Source of the DNA: Polaribacter ponticola
GTDB taxonomy: Bacteria > Bacteroidota > Bacteroidia > Flavobacteriales > Flavobacteriaceae
Direction: 5' to 3'
DNA: 64,000 nucleotides
Assembly (NCBI RefSeq): GCF_026191475.2
Contig: NZ_JAOSLC020000002.1
Location: 842,198 to 906,197, forward strand
Shown: positions 1-10,437 of the stretch, piece by piece
Layout of the letters: each line of letters starts with the position of its first letter
How positions within the stretch are numbered: the first letter of the stretch is position 1
Program-made: the position numbers and the translations under genes
Notes under the pieces: model-generated
Told to the model about the DNA's origin: nothing
The model's input: the letters and a program-made list of their open reading frames with translations, nothing else
Database searches by the model: none

Positions 1-795
1 GTTTGCAGATACTAAATACGCAAAAGAAACTGCTACTGCTGCAATGAATTTTTTAAGCAACACCAATGCAATTATAATTGATTTAAGAACAAACGGTGGT
101 GGAGTTCCTAACATGATGCAATTATTATCTAGTTATTTCACAGATAAAAAACCTGTTCTGCTTAGCAACTTTTATGAGCGTAAAACAAAAAACAAAACGC
201 AATTATTTACTTTAGAAAACATAAACGGAAAAAGAAGAACAAATACACCTTTATATATTTTAACTAGTAAAAGAACCTTTTCTGCAGCTGAAGCTTTTAC
301 ATATACATTAAAGCATTTAGACAAAGCAATTGTAGTTGGAGAAAAAACAAGAGGTGGGGCAAATAGAACTAAAAGAGTAAACATAAACGATAATTTTACT
401 ATTTCTGTTCCATATATAGAAGCAACACATCCTGTTACTAAAACAAATTGGGAAGGAATAGGCGTTCAACCAGATATTAGTACAAGTAAGAACGACGCCT
501 TTATTATTGCGTATATTGATGCAATCAAAAAAACAGTAAAACGAAATAAAGGTAAAGTTTTAAATGGAATTGGATATTCATTTTTACAAGAAAAAAATAA
601 ATAATGCTCTAAAAGTGTTTCAAGAAAACGCAAAATTATTTCCTAATGACGCTAATTCTTGGGATAGCTTAGGTGAAGCTTTTTTATAAAAAAGATAAAG
701 AAAATGCATTAAAAGCATACAAAAAAGCATTAGAATTAGATGATTCATCAAAATCAGCAAAAAAGATGATTCAAAAATTAGAAAGTATTAAATAG
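1..795 (+). pseudogene. S41 peptidase with C-terminal TPR, 5'-truncated by window, frameshifted
   Basis: C-terminal part of a tail-specific (S41) protease; the open frame runs in from before base 1. Visible S41 signatures are the 'DLRTNGGG' strand, the nucleophile region 'RTFSAAEAF' and the general-base lysine in 'GEKTRGGA'. The intact frame stops at 604, but the next frames continue as a tetratricopeptide repeat ('NDANSWDSLGEAF', then 'KENALKAYKKALELD') ending with TAG at 793-795. Two one-base shifts, at an A7 run (591-597) and at the T/A runs at 680-693, would restore a single S41+TPR protein. Such proteins are usually exported and act in the periplasm. It lies directly upstream of the WD40 gene with a 1-base gap. 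The family is clear; whether the breaks are real is not. Confidence 0.8.
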
Positions 796-796
796 T

Positions 797-1840
797 ATGA
801 AAAATAAGTTTTTAATAATTGGGATTGTAATTATTATAAGTCTTTTGGTTTTAATGTCTTTACAGCTTTTTGTTCAGCCAAAGATCGTTGAAGGAAATCA
901 TATAGAATTAAAAGATACATTTACACATCATACCAATGAGGTTTGGGAAGTAAAATTTAGTCCAAACGATTCTTTAATGATAAGTGGCGGAATTGAACCA
1001 AACGCTAAAATTTGGTCTAGAGTTACAGGTGAAGTTCTACATCAATTACCTCACGAAATAGGAACTCCTGCCGTAGATTTTAGTTCAACAGGAAAAGTAG
1101 TAGCAACAGGTGCATATGATGGAAACGTTAGAATTTGGGACGTTAAAACAGGAGTTTTATTAAAAAAGTTAACCAGAAATGAAGGCACAATTTGGTCTGT
1201 AAATTTTAGTCCCGATGGAAAGTTAATTGCTGCTGGTGGAAATGATGATAAAGTTTCTATCTGGAATGTAAATACAGGGAAACTGATTTATGAATTTAAC
1301 GATTCTCAGGAAAATATTTGGGAAGTTGTTTTTAATCCAACAGGAGAATTATTATTATCATCTGGAAGTGATAATGCAATTAGAGTTTACGATGTACATT
1401 CTGGAAAATTGCTTCAAACGATTTTAGGACATTCTATGGTGCCATTGTCAATGAGTTTTAGTCCAAACGGAAAATTATTAGCAAGTGCAGGAGATGACAA
1501 AACAGTTAAAATTTGGGATACTTCTAATTGGAAATTACTACATACTTTAAAAGGAGATAATCAGGCAATTCATTCGGTTTTGTTTGTTGATAATGAGAGA
1601 GTAATAGCAGGCGGAACAGACAAATCGATGATTGGAGAATTGTTAGAATATCATTTCAAATTTAATGGTATTGTAAAACCAATTGTAGCAACTTTATGGG
1701 ATGTTAAAAATGAAAAAATTCTACAAACTATTTCTAATCATACGAATGATATTGGTTTAGGAATGGACATCAGTTCTGACGGAAAACTAATAGCAACTCC
1801 GAGTAAAGACAAAACTGTTAAAATTTGGAATATTAAATAA
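797..1840 (+). CDS. Membrane-anchored WD40-repeat protein
   Basis: 347 residues. Residues about 5-27 form one hydrophobic segment, a signal anchor, so the repeats probably face the periplasm. The rest is a run of WD40 blades with repeated 'VRIWDVKTG', 'VSIWNVNTG' and 'VKIWDTSNW' strand ends and 'FSPDGK' turns, about seven in all, enough for one closed beta-propeller. WD40 propellers are interaction platforms and no catalytic motif is visible. The ATG is 1 base after the stop of the S41/TPR reading, so the two may be co-transcribed. Partner and role are unknown. Confidence 0.8.
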   Translation: MKNKFLIIGIVIIISLLVLMSLQLFVQPKIVEGNHIELKDTFTHHTNEVWEVKFSPNDSLMISGGIEPNAKIWSRVTGEVLHQLPHEIGTPAVDFSSTGKVVATGAYDGNVRIWDVKTGVLLKKLTRNEGTIWSVNFSPDGKLIAAGGNDDKVSIWNVNTGKLIYEFNDSQENIWEVVFNPTGELLLSSGSDNAIRVYDVHSGKLLQTILGHSMVPLSMSFSPNGKLLASAGDDKTVKIWDTSNWKLLHTLKGDNQAIHSVLFVDNERVIAGGTDKSMIGELLEYHFKFNGIVKPIVATLWDVKNEKILQTISNHTNDIGLGMDISSDGKLIATPSKDKTVKIWNIK

Positions 1841-1960
1841 TTACCTGTTTAATTCTTACTAAATAACTATCTATAGACTTTTAACAGTTCTTTATCTAAG
1901 TTTATGAGCATGCATGTGTTTTTTAATTCATATTTGCACAACAAATTAAATTATAAATTG

Positions 1961-3198
1961 ATGATTAAAAAAATTGCTCTCAACTTATTTTTTTAAGTTA
2001 TGTTGTGTCAATAAATGCGCAAACAAAAGGAGCTCCAGTTACAATTGGTGACAACTATGTAATTAATTCTAAAGTATTAAATCAAGAAAGAGAAATTCAG
2101 GTTCATTTACCTAGTAATTATAAAGATTCAATAACAAAACAATACCCCGTTTTATATGTAGTTGACGGTCAAGATTACTTTAACCCAGCAGTATCTTTTC
2201 AACAAATGATTGCTAAAAGAGGCATTGTTCCTCAGATGATAATTATAGGTATAAAAACAGATATTGTTAAAAGAAGAATTTTATTTGATAAAAACAAAGG
2301 AGCAACAAATTTTATAAATTTCTTAGAGAATGAGTTAATTCCATTTATCGATAAGAACTACAGAACAAGTAAAGAAAAAGAGCGTTTGTTTTTTGGGTGG
2401 GAAATGGCTGGTGGAATAGGAATAGAAACTATTGCTGAAAAACCAAGCTTATTTAGTGGTTATATTATTCCTAGTGCCACAAATATTAGAGGATCAAGAG
2501 TTGATTCTGTTGAAAAATACCTTAAAAACCTAAAGAAAGCAAAAACTCCATTTTTATTGATGACGTCAGCACCAGATGAAAGTTGGTTAAATGATAATCA
2601 AAAACTACAAGGATTCTTTAATAAGGAAACTTATCATAATTTAAACTGGAGGTTTTCAATTTTAAACAGAGAAAAACATCATACAACTCCTTTTAAGACG
2701 ATTAACGAAGGAATCATTGATTATTTTCATAATTACACACCTGTTACTTTTAGAACTTTAAAAGAGTATGAAAATTTTGGTGGCGTAGAAGGATTAAAAT
2801 CATTTTATAAAAAAAGAGGAGAACGTTTTGGTATTTCGACAGACATTGATGAAGTTTCTAAAATGTTTATACTTTACAATGCAGTTGTAGAAAACAATTA
2901 CGAAAGATTTATTTATTACGAAAAAGCTTTTGAAGGACATATTGAAAAAAGCTTGAATGCCAGTTGGTTTCACAGATATGGAGGTTTTTACCTAAAGCAT
3001 AAAAACTTGAAAGAAGCATTATATGTATACAAATATGGACTTCAAAAACTTGGCGATTCAAAACTATTATATAGAGGTTTAGGGGATGTGTATTCTAGAA
3101 TGAATAAAAAAAGCAAAGCGAAAAAAGCCTACAAAAAAGCACTGAAGATAGATCCAAAATATAAACAAGCTATAGAAGGGTTGAATAGATTACAGTAA
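1961..3198 (+). CDS. Esterase-family alpha/beta-hydrolase homologue without nucleophile, with C-terminal TPR
   Basis: The main frame is 2005-3198. The natural start is probably ATG 1961, with a signal peptide (MIKKIALNLFF...INAQ) broken by one missing T in the run at 1988-1994. The body matches the putative esterase family (PF00756-like): 'YPVLYVVDGQ', then 'ELIPFIDKNYRT'. Where active paralogues in this window read GHSYGG or GISHGG, this protein has GWEMAG, so serine is replaced by glutamate. The histidine region (EKHHTTP) persists. A TPR-like helical tail with 'AKKAYKKALKIDPK' ends the protein. First of three consecutive paralogues. Probably an exported non-hydrolytic protein; ligand unknown. 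Confidence 0.75.
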
Positions 3199-3280
3199 TT
3201 GATTTATAGCTTTGTCTATTGTTATCGGATTTCAATATGCTGTAAATAACTGTAAGTCGAAATTATAGAATAATATTAAA

Positions 3281-4411
3281 ATGCAAAAAAAACAAATAAT
3301 TCTAAGCATACTTTTTTTAAGCCTGTTTCTTTCTATTACTGCGCAAGTAAAAGAAGCCGGAAATATTATTATAGGTAAAAAGTTTACAATTCAATCTAAA
3401 ATATTGAATACAACGAATGATATTCAAGTTTACCTACCAAATAGTTACTCAACTTCTAAAGAAAAATACCCCGTTTTATATCTTCTAGACGGACAACGAT
3501 TTTTTACAAATGCGGTTGCCATACAAAAATCATTGAGAAGCCCAATTGCGCTTCCAGAAATGATCGTTGTAGGTATTAACAGTAAAAGAACTACAAGAAG
3601 ACCTTTGTTTGGTGATAGAAAAAAGTATACTTCTTTCTTAAAAAATGATATAATTCAATTTATCGATTCAAACTATAGAACCAATAAAGAACGTGTTATT
3701 TTTGGGTGGGAAGCAGCAGCGTATTATATAAGCAAAATGATATTGCAAGAGCAAAACTTATTTTCTGGTGCAATAGTTTCTGATGGTGGATTAGCTTCGG
3801 AAAAAATTATCAAAGAATTTCAATCTGATAAAGAGATTTATCTATACATAGCCAACTCTAAAAAGGATATTTATTACGTAAAATCAACAGAAAAATTTAG
3901 TGAGAGGCTAAAACAAATCAATCCTAAAAATTTACGTTGGAAATACGAATTATTTAATGATGAAGTTCATCAATCATTACCACAATTATCTCTTTACAAA
4001 GGACTTAGATATTACTATCATAATTATGACGCATTAGTTTTTGAAAACATTTCTGCTTATGAAAAAGCTGGAGGAATTACCTATTTAAAATCGTTTTATA
4101 AAGAAAGAGCAAAACGTTTTGGTGGAGATGAAAAAATTGCTGAGAGTACAAAAAACTCTTTAATTTGGTTAGCAAGAGATCATGATAACTTTAAATATTT
4201 CAGTTTTTTTATGGAAGAATTTAAAGACGTTTTAAAAACCAAAAGATATGCATCTGCATCTTGGCAATATAGATTAGGGCAATTTTATTTAAAACATAAA
4301 AATTATAAGAATGCCATTAAGTTTTTTGAAGCTGGACTTTCAAAATACCCAAATACTAATTTTGAAATACGAATGAAAAAAGGATTAAAAGAAGCAAAAA
4401 GTAAAATATAA
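3281..4411 (+). CDS. Esterase-family homologue without nucleophile (second of tandem three)
   Basis: 376 residues with a signal peptide ending near 'SITAQ'. Same architecture as its neighbours: esterase core ('YPVLYLLDGQRFF', 'IQFIDSNYRTNKERVIFGW') followed by a helical TPR-like tail ('NYKNAIKFFEAGLSKYP'). The nucleophile elbow reads GWEAAA in place of GxSxG, so serine hydrolysis is not expected. The counterpart of the catalytic histidine is in 'NDEVHQS'. Its stop codon overlaps the start of the next paralogue (TAATG at 4409-4413), which suggests translational coupling. It arose by duplication of the gene before it or after it. Confidence 0.75.
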   Translation: MQKKQIILSILFLSLFLSITAQVKEAGNIIIGKKFTIQSKILNTTNDIQVYLPNSYSTSKEKYPVLYLLDGQRFFTNAVAIQKSLRSPIALPEMIVVGINSKRTTRRPLFGDRKKYTSFLKNDIIQFIDSNYRTNKERVIFGWEAAAYYISKMILQEQNLFSGAIVSDGGLASEKIIKEFQSDKEIYLYIANSKKDIYYVKSTEKFSERLKQINPKNLRWKYELFNDEVHQSLPQLSLYKGLRYYYHNYDALVFENISAYEKAGGITYLKSFYKERAKRFGGDEKIAESTKNSLIWLARDHDNFKYFSFFMEEFKDVLKTKRYASASWQYRLGQFYLKHKNYKNAIKFFEAGLSKYPNTNFEIRMKKGLKEAKSKI

Positions 4412-5542
4412 TGAAGCAAAAAACAGTCATTTTCATATTCTTTTTTTGCATCTCAATTCAGTTATTTTTCGCAGAATAAAGCTTCTAATTTTGTTGTTGG
4501 AGAAACAATTAATTTAAGTTCACAAATCTTAAATCAAGAAAGAGAAATACAAATTTATTTACCAGAAGGTTACAAAACATCTAAAGAAAAATGCCCAGTG
4601 ATTTATGTTTTTGATAGTCAGAAGTATTTTTTAAATGCGATTGCTTATCAACAAAACTTAAGGTTTCAAAAAGAAACACCTGGATTTATAGTTGTAGGAA
4701 TTAAAACTAACAACGCCGAAAGAAGAAAAATATACAATTCAGAATCTACAAAATTTAGCAATTATTTAGAGAAAGAGTTAATTCCGTTTATCGATTCAAA
4801 ATATAGAACATTACCAACTGAACGTGTCTTTTTTGGTTGGCAAAGAGCTGCTGCTTTTGGTATAGAAATACTGGCTTCTAAACCAAATTTATTTAAAGGA
4901 TACTTTATAGCAAGTCCAACTTTTTTAACAGCTAAACGAGTTGCTAATATTGAAAACCTTTTAGACAGATCTTCTAAATTAGACAATTACCTATATTTTA
5001 CACTTGGAGATGTTGAAGCATGGTCTTTAGACAATACAAATGCATTGGCTGAAATATTAAAAAAGAAAGCGAACAAAAAAATGAATTGGAAATACGAGTT
5101 ATTTACTAATGAAAACCATTATTCAACAACTATTGTAACAATGAATAATGGACTGAAAACCTTTTTTAAAGATTATGCGCCTATAAGATATTATAGTTTA
5201 AAAAATTATACAAAAGATGGTGGCATTGAAGGATTAAAGCAATTATTTAAATCAAGAGGAAAACGTTATCAAATCTCAACAAGCATTCATGAAAATACAA
5301 AAAGATATTTATTCTTATTAGCAGTTAAAGAAAATGATTTCAAAATATTTACTGAATTAGATACTGCCTTTCCAGGCTTTCTAACTTCATTTTCTAGAGA
5401 TAATATGCTTGAACGATTTGGTCAATTTTATGTAAAACATAAAGCATATAAAAAAGCGATTGACTATTATAAAACAGGTATTCAAAAATTTCCTTCATCA
5501 AAAATATTAAAAGAAAAACTAAAAGAAATTCAAGGTTTTTAG
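4411..5542 (+). CDS. Esterase-family homologue without nucleophile (third of tandem three)
   Basis: ATG at 4411 overlaps the previous stop. The signal-peptide frame runs into a stop at 4477-4479, and removing one T from the T7 run at 4441-4447 joins it to the long frame, which is open through 5542. The core contains 'CPVIYVFDSQKYF', 'ELIPFIDSKYRT' and an elbow GWQRAA, so glutamine occupies the serine position. A histidine is kept in 'NENHYST'. The C-terminal third is a TPR-like tail ('AYKKAIDYYKTGIQKFP'). Like its two neighbours it is probably exported and non-catalytic. It converges with the LytTR regulator gene at 5569. Confidence 0.7.
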
Positions 5543-5568
5543 TTTGTTCTAAATAAAAAGAAATCTAA

Positions 5569-6273
5569 TTAAGAATTCAAAAGCTCATTTACACGGCTTT
5601 TATAGGTTTGTCCAATAGAAATTTTATGCTCATTTATTAAAATACGATTCCCTTCAATAAACTTAATTTTATCAATAGCAACAATAAAAGATTTATGAAC
5701 TCTTAAGAAGTTTCCATCCGTTAAAATAGCTTCATAATGTGATATTTTTTCGTGACTTACAATCATTTCATCATTTAAAAACAGCTTAGTGTAATTTCCG
5801 TAAGCTTCGATGTACAATAAATCATTTAAGTCTATTTGATGGTGCTTTTTATCTCCTTTTACAAAAAACCTAGTTGAGGTTTCTTCTGAATTTGAAACCT
5901 CTTTTATAATTGTTTTTGAAGATTCTTTTTCTGAAACTTTGTTTACTGCTTTTACTAAACGATTAAAACTAAATGGTTTTAAAATATAATCTACAACATT
6001 TAATTCAAAACCTTCTAAAGCGTGTTCTTTATAGGCTGTGGTAATAATTGTTTTTGGCGGATTGGTTAATGTTTTTAAAAAATCTAGACCTCGTAATTTT
6101 GGCATATTGATGTCTAAAAACATAAAATCGATTGTGTTTTCATTTAAAAATTGCATAGCTTCCATAGCGTTGTAGCAATTTTTTTCTAATTGAACGTGTG
6201 GTAACATATTACAGAACTCTTCAATAATTTCGTGCGCTAAAGGCTCATCATCTATAATTATATATTTAAGCAT
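5569..6273 (-). CDS. LytTR-family response regulator
   Basis: 234 residues. The receiver domain occupies about 1-115, with acid pair Asp8-Asp9, phospho-acceptor Asp54 in 'FLDINMPK' and the lysine in 'ILKPF'. A LytTR DNA-binding domain follows at about 135-232 ('FFVKGDKKHHQIDLNDLLYIEAYGNY', quoted in part, then 'FLRVHKSFIV'). The start overlaps the 3' end of the sensor kinase gene by 8 bases, the usual LytS/LytR pairing. A cytoplasmic transcription factor; targets are not evident. One of four such pairs in this window. Confidence 0.9.
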   Translation of the reverse strand: MLKYIIIDDEPLAHEIIEEFCNMLPHVQLEKNCYNAMEAMQFLNENTIDFMFLDINMPKLRGLDFLKTLTNPPKTIITTAYKEHALEGFELNVVDYILKPFSFNRLVKAVNKVSEKESSKTIIKEVSNSEETSTRFFVKGDKKHHQIDLNDLLYIEAYGNYTKLFLNDEMIVSHEKISHYEAILTDGNFLRVHKSFIVAIDKIKFIEGNRILINEHKISIGQTYKSRVNELLNS

Positions 6274-7392
6274 TTTTTGAAATTTTTAACGTTGTTTTAT
6301 AGATGTTTTGTGTAATGTTCGTTTTTATCTCGTGGTTGTTTTTATATAATAAAGATAATCTTTTCTTTAGGTTTTTTAAGCCAATTCCGCTTAACTCACT
6401 TTTTTCTTTAGCATCAAAATTGTTTTCTATATCAAAATAAATAGCATTGTCTTTTTCATACAAATTTATGTGAATATAAGCGTTTTCTGAAAGCGAATCG
6501 ATACCGTGTTTAAAAGCATTTTCTAAAAGATTTATATATAATAATGGTGCAATAGTTAAATTGGTATCTATTGTGTGATTAAATATAATTTCTACTGATT
6601 TTTTATAACGTATTTTGTGTAATTCTATATAGTTTTTTAAATATTCAATTTCATCAGCAATTTTCACCTTCTCTTTTTCACCTTCATAAATAGTATAACG
6701 CATCATATCCGATAATTTTAAAATAACCTCTGGCGCTTGCTTAGAGTTTTTAATGGTTAAAGCGTATAAATTATTGAGTGTGTTGAAGAAAAAATGCGGA
6801 TTTATTTGCGCTCTTAACAAAGACAATTCAGCATTCGACTTTTCAGCTTTTAAGTTTTGTAACCATTTCCATTGTTCAAAAAGCCATAAGGCGAATAAGA
6901 TAGGTATTGATATAAAGAAAACGGCAAAAGGAATTTTTTTGATTTCTAAGTAGGATTCTAAATCACCAGAAAAAAGCCTTAAATAGATGAAATAAATGAA
7001 TAATGGAACATAAAAAACAGCGATTAACTTCCAATATTTTTAAAAAATTTGGGAGAAAGTAAATAAGCGGTTCCAACCCAAAAACCAATCAATAAAATAA
7101 AAGTAATTGGGTTATCTGGTAGTTGCATAAAAGTATCAATCGCTAATGCTACAAAAAATAAGACAAATAAAACTAGTACACTAAGTGCTGTTTTCTTATT
7201 TCTTTTTAAATACTTGTAATTATGTATAGGCAAAGCAATTACCAATCCCCAAATAAAGGCAAAAATGTATATACCAGATGCTTCTTTATCTGGTATAATA
7301 ATTAACCCTAAATAGTCTAATAAATAGAATATTGGTATAATAATAGAAAATCCAAAAATAAAGGCTTTGTACTTTTTTAAAAACTGAATCAT
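6266..7392 (-). CDS. LytS-type sensor histidine kinase (one frameshift)
   Basis: The sequence shows two open pieces, 7024-7392 (membrane part) and 6266-about 7020 (kinase part, continuous with 'FEQWKWLQNLKAEKSNAELS'). They join if one base is changed in the A/T run at about 7037-7050. The protein has four or more membrane helices, then a His_kinase domain with phospho-acceptor 'INPHFFFNTLNN' and N-box 'LLENAFKHG', then a GHKL ATPase ending in 'GIGLKNLKKRL'. It sits at the inner membrane and phosphorylates the overlapping LytTR regulator. The long upstream frame and intact motifs favour a working gene with a homopolymer error. Confidence 0.8.
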
Positions 7393-7601
7393 AGGTCAAA
7401 ATTACTATTGTTAAAGCGTTTACACAACAAAATTGATATACACTATTCATTTTATGTCCAACTAGACACTTTTTTAGTCATACACGATTCAGTGTGTTTT
7501 TTTGACCATATAACTTCATAAATACTATGTATAACATATAAGTTTTAAAGTGTTTTATATCTCATTTATGTTTGCCTCAAGTTAATCTTAAATCAATAAA
7601 A

Positions 7602-9278
7602 ATGAAAAATTTAAAAATATTATTACTTATGGCAATGAGCGTATTCTCAATGTATGCTCAAGATAAAATTCCACAACAATCTAAAATAGATGCCATTTTT
7701 TCTAAATGGAATAAACCAAACTCTCCTGGTGGTTCGGTAGGAGTTATTAAAGATGGTAAGTTAATTTTTACAAAAGGATACGGAATGGCAAACTTGGATT
7801 ATAATATTCCTAATGGACCAGAAACTGTATTTACTATAGCTTCAACCTCAAAACAATTTACAGCAGCGAGTATTATTTTGTTATCACAACAAGGAAAACT
7901 TTCTTTAGATGATAAGTTGAGTACATTTTTTCCTAAGTTTCCTTCGTATGCTAATGATATTACCATTCAAAATTTATTAAATCATACAAGTGGTATTAGA
8001 GATTATATTATTCTTGCTAGACTTTCTGGTTTAGGGGCAAATGATAACTATACTGATAAAACGGTTGGTAAGTTATTAATGAATCAGCAAGAATTAAATT
8101 TTAATCCAGGAGAAGAGTTTGTGTATAGTAATTCTGGTTATTGGTTGTTGGGTCAAATTGTCGAAAAAGTAAGTGGTGAAAGTTTGGCTGTTTTTGCAAA
8201 GAAAAATATTTTTGACCCTTTAGAAATGAAAAATTCTCGTTTTCATGATAATTTTGTTGAGGTTGTAAAAAACAGAGCAACTGGCTATAGATCAAATGGG
8301 AAAGATGGGTTTTACGAACACATGACCACGCTTAATATGGTTGGCGATGGTGGATTATTAACTACTATTAATGATCTTGCTAAATGGGATGCTTCATTTT
8401 ATGATACTTCAGTTTTTAATAAAGATTTTTGGAATCAAATGTTACAATTAGGAACTTTAAATAATGGAAAAAAAATACCCTATGCTTCTGGTTTAGCATT
8501 TAGGAACTATAAAGGATTAAAAGTAATTCACCATAGTGGATCTTTTGTTGGATATAGAACGCAGTTTATTCGATTCCCAAAAGCAAAGTTTTCTGTGATT
8601 GTTTTAGCCAACAGAACTGATACTGATCCGTCAAAATTGGCTTACCAAACTGCTGGTTTGTTTTTAAAGAATCAGTTCAAATCAAATAACACGATTAAAA
8701 CAGAAAAACCTGCATCAAAAAAGAGCAACGAAAAAGCAGTATTTGTTACGTTATCAGAAAAAGAATTGAAGGTTTTTGAGGGAGATTATTGGGATAATAA
8801 AAGCAAATCTAGTCGTAAACTTGTTGTACGTGATGGTATGTTAAATTATGTAAGAAGCAATGGAAGAGCTACTAAAATGCGCCCAATTGCTAAAAATAAA
8901 TTTCAAATGATTGGACCACGTGTACCTGTAATATTAACGGTTAACACTAAAGCGAAAAATTTTAGCATTAAACTTCCGAATGCAGCGCCAACAAAATTTG
9001 TTGCTTATCAACCAGAAACAATTTATAGTAAAGAAGATTTAAAAACATATGCTGGCGAATATTATAGTGTTGAATTAGACGTTGTTTATTCGCTAAAAAT
9101 GAAAAAAAATAGTATTGTCCTCTTTGTAAAAGGTAATTCAGTTGGAGAAGTAACACCTATCAAAAAGAATTTATTAAACATAAACGGAAGACAAATGTTT
9201 GAGTTTAATAAAGAAAGAAATGAATTTAGATTGTCTATGTTAGGAAGAGTTAAAAATATAAAATTTGTAAAGAAATAG
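7602..9278 (+). CDS. Class C beta-lactamase-fold serine hydrolase
   Basis: 558 residues from ATG 7602. A frame from TTG 7572 is open, but the ATG gives a clean signal peptide ending at 'SMYAQ'. Motifs of the beta-lactamase/PBP4* (PF00144) family are present: SxxK as STSK in 'IASTSKQFTAAS', YxN as YSN in 'VYSNSGYWLLG', and 'HHSGSFVGYRT' in place of KTG. The C-terminal 200 residues are an extra beta-rich domain found in many Bacteroidota members. Likely a secreted or periplasmic peptidase or esterase and not a true resistance enzyme. It is divergent from the LytS gene and is followed by a terminator and the ABC genes. Confidence 0.88.
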   Translation: MKNLKILLLMAMSVFSMYAQDKIPQQSKIDAIFSKWNKPNSPGGSVGVIKDGKLIFTKGYGMANLDYNIPNGPETVFTIASTSKQFTAASIILLSQQGKLSLDDKLSTFFPKFPSYANDITIQNLLNHTSGIRDYIILARLSGLGANDNYTDKTVGKLLMNQQELNFNPGEEFVYSNSGYWLLGQIVEKVSGESLAVFAKKNIFDPLEMKNSRFHDNFVEVVKNRATGYRSNGKDGFYEHMTTLNMVGDGGLLTTINDLAKWDASFYDTSVFNKDFWNQMLQLGTLNNGKKIPYASGLAFRNYKGLKVIHHSGSFVGYRTQFIRFPKAKFSVIVLANRTDTDPSKLAYQTAGLFLKNQFKSNNTIKTEKPASKKSNEKAVFVTLSEKELKVFEGDYWDNKSKSSRKLVVRDGMLNYVRSNGRATKMRPIAKNKFQMIGPRVPVILTVNTKAKNFSIKLPNAAPTKFVAYQPETIYSKEDLKTYAGEYYSVELDVVYSLKMKKNSIVLFVKGNSVGEVTPIKKNLLNINGRQMFEFNKERNEFRLSMLGRVKNIKFVKK

Positions 9279-9305
9279 AATTTTTAAAATACAATCTAGT
9301 TACTT

Positions 9306-9329
9306 AAAAGTCCCTTAATTGGGACTTTT
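9306..9329 (+). terminator. Intrinsic terminator after serine hydrolase
   Basis: Perfect 9-bp inverted repeat (AAAAGTCCC / GGGACTTTT) with a 6-base loop, followed by more T-rich sequence, 28 bases after the stop of the serine hydrolase. Confidence 0.8.
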
Positions 9330-9546
9330 ATTATTTCATAAACATATACAAAATAACTTAATCATCTTTTAAAGGTTAAAACTGACAAACAACGCTAAAT
9401 TTTATACAAACAAACCATTTTTTTAGTTGAATTTAAGATAGCTCAAAATTCAAGTTATCTGAATTGAAAAAAGCCTTGTTTATCATCTTTAATTTAAGAA
9501 AGAGTTATAATATTTCATATTTGTGTATAATTTAAAACATCAGACA

Positions 9547-10434
9547 ATGAATACTTTAAGAATAAATAACTTAACAAAAACATATCCTAATGGTGTGAAA
9601 GCATTAAACGGAATTAGCTTAGAAATAACTAACGGAATGTTTGGTTTACTAGGGGCAAATGGTGCCGGAAAATCATCATTAATGAGAACTATTGCTACTT
9701 TGCAAGAACCTACTTCTGGAAGTATTTCATTTAATAATGTAAACATTATTGAAAAGCCAAATAACGTTAGAAAACATTTAGGATATTTACCGCAAGAATT
9801 TGGTGTGTATCCAAAAATATCAGCAGAAAAATTGCTAGATCATTTGGCTGTTTTAAAAGGAGTTTTAAATAAAAAAGAACGCAAAGAACAAGTTACAGCT
9901 TTATTGCAGCAGGTAAATTTATATCAGCATCGTAAAAAATCGGTATTTACTTTTTCTGGCGGAATGCGTCAGCGTTTTGGTATTGCACAAGCTTTGTTAG
10001 GAAATCCACAAATTATTATTGTAGATGAACCAACTGCTGGTTTAGACCCAGAAGAAAGCAATCGTTTTTTGAACTTATTAAGTGAAATTGGTGAAAATGT
10101 CATCGTAATTCTTTCAACTCATATTGTTGAAGATGTAAGGAATTTATGTCCCAAAATGGCAATTTTATCAAACGGAGAAATTATTTCAGTTGGAAATCCA
10201 AAAGAGCTGGTAGCAAGTATTGATGGTAAAATTTGGACGAAAATCATTCCTAAAAAAGACATTACAATTTACAAAAAAGCATTTGACATTATCTCAACAA
10301 AATTAGTTGCAGGAGAAACTCAAATTAGAGTTTTATCAGATCAAAAACCTGAAGAAGGTTTTGAGAAAATAAGACCGAATTTAGAAGATTTTTACTTTAC
10401 AACAGTATTTCAACAAGAATCAAAAAACCAATAA
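9547..10434 (+). CDS. ABC transporter ATP-binding protein
   Basis: 295 residues from ATG 9547; the frame is open from 9523, but ATG is the sensible start. Walker A 'GANGAGKSS', signature 'FSGGMRQR', Walker B 'IIIVDEPTAGLDPEE' and switch 'STHIVED' are all intact, as in the CcmA/DrrA-type drug or sodium exporters. It precedes by 3 bases the permease-peptidase gene that completes the transporter. It is a close paralogue of the gene at 24850. Cytoplasmic face of the inner membrane; substrate unknown. Confidence 0.92.
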   Translation: MNTLRINNLTKTYPNGVKALNGISLEITNGMFGLLGANGAGKSSLMRTIATLQEPTSGSISFNNVNIIEKPNNVRKHLGYLPQEFGVYPKISAEKLLDHLAVLKGVLNKKERKEQVTALLQQVNLYQHRKKSVFTFSGGMRQRFGIAQALLGNPQIIIVDEPTAGLDPEESNRFLNLLSEIGENVIVILSTHIVEDVRNLCPKMAILSNGEIISVGNPKELVASIDGKIWTKIIPKKDITIYKKAFDIISTKLVAGETQIRVLSDQKPEEGFEKIRPNLEDFYFTTVFQQESKNQ

Positions 10435-10437
10435 GCT

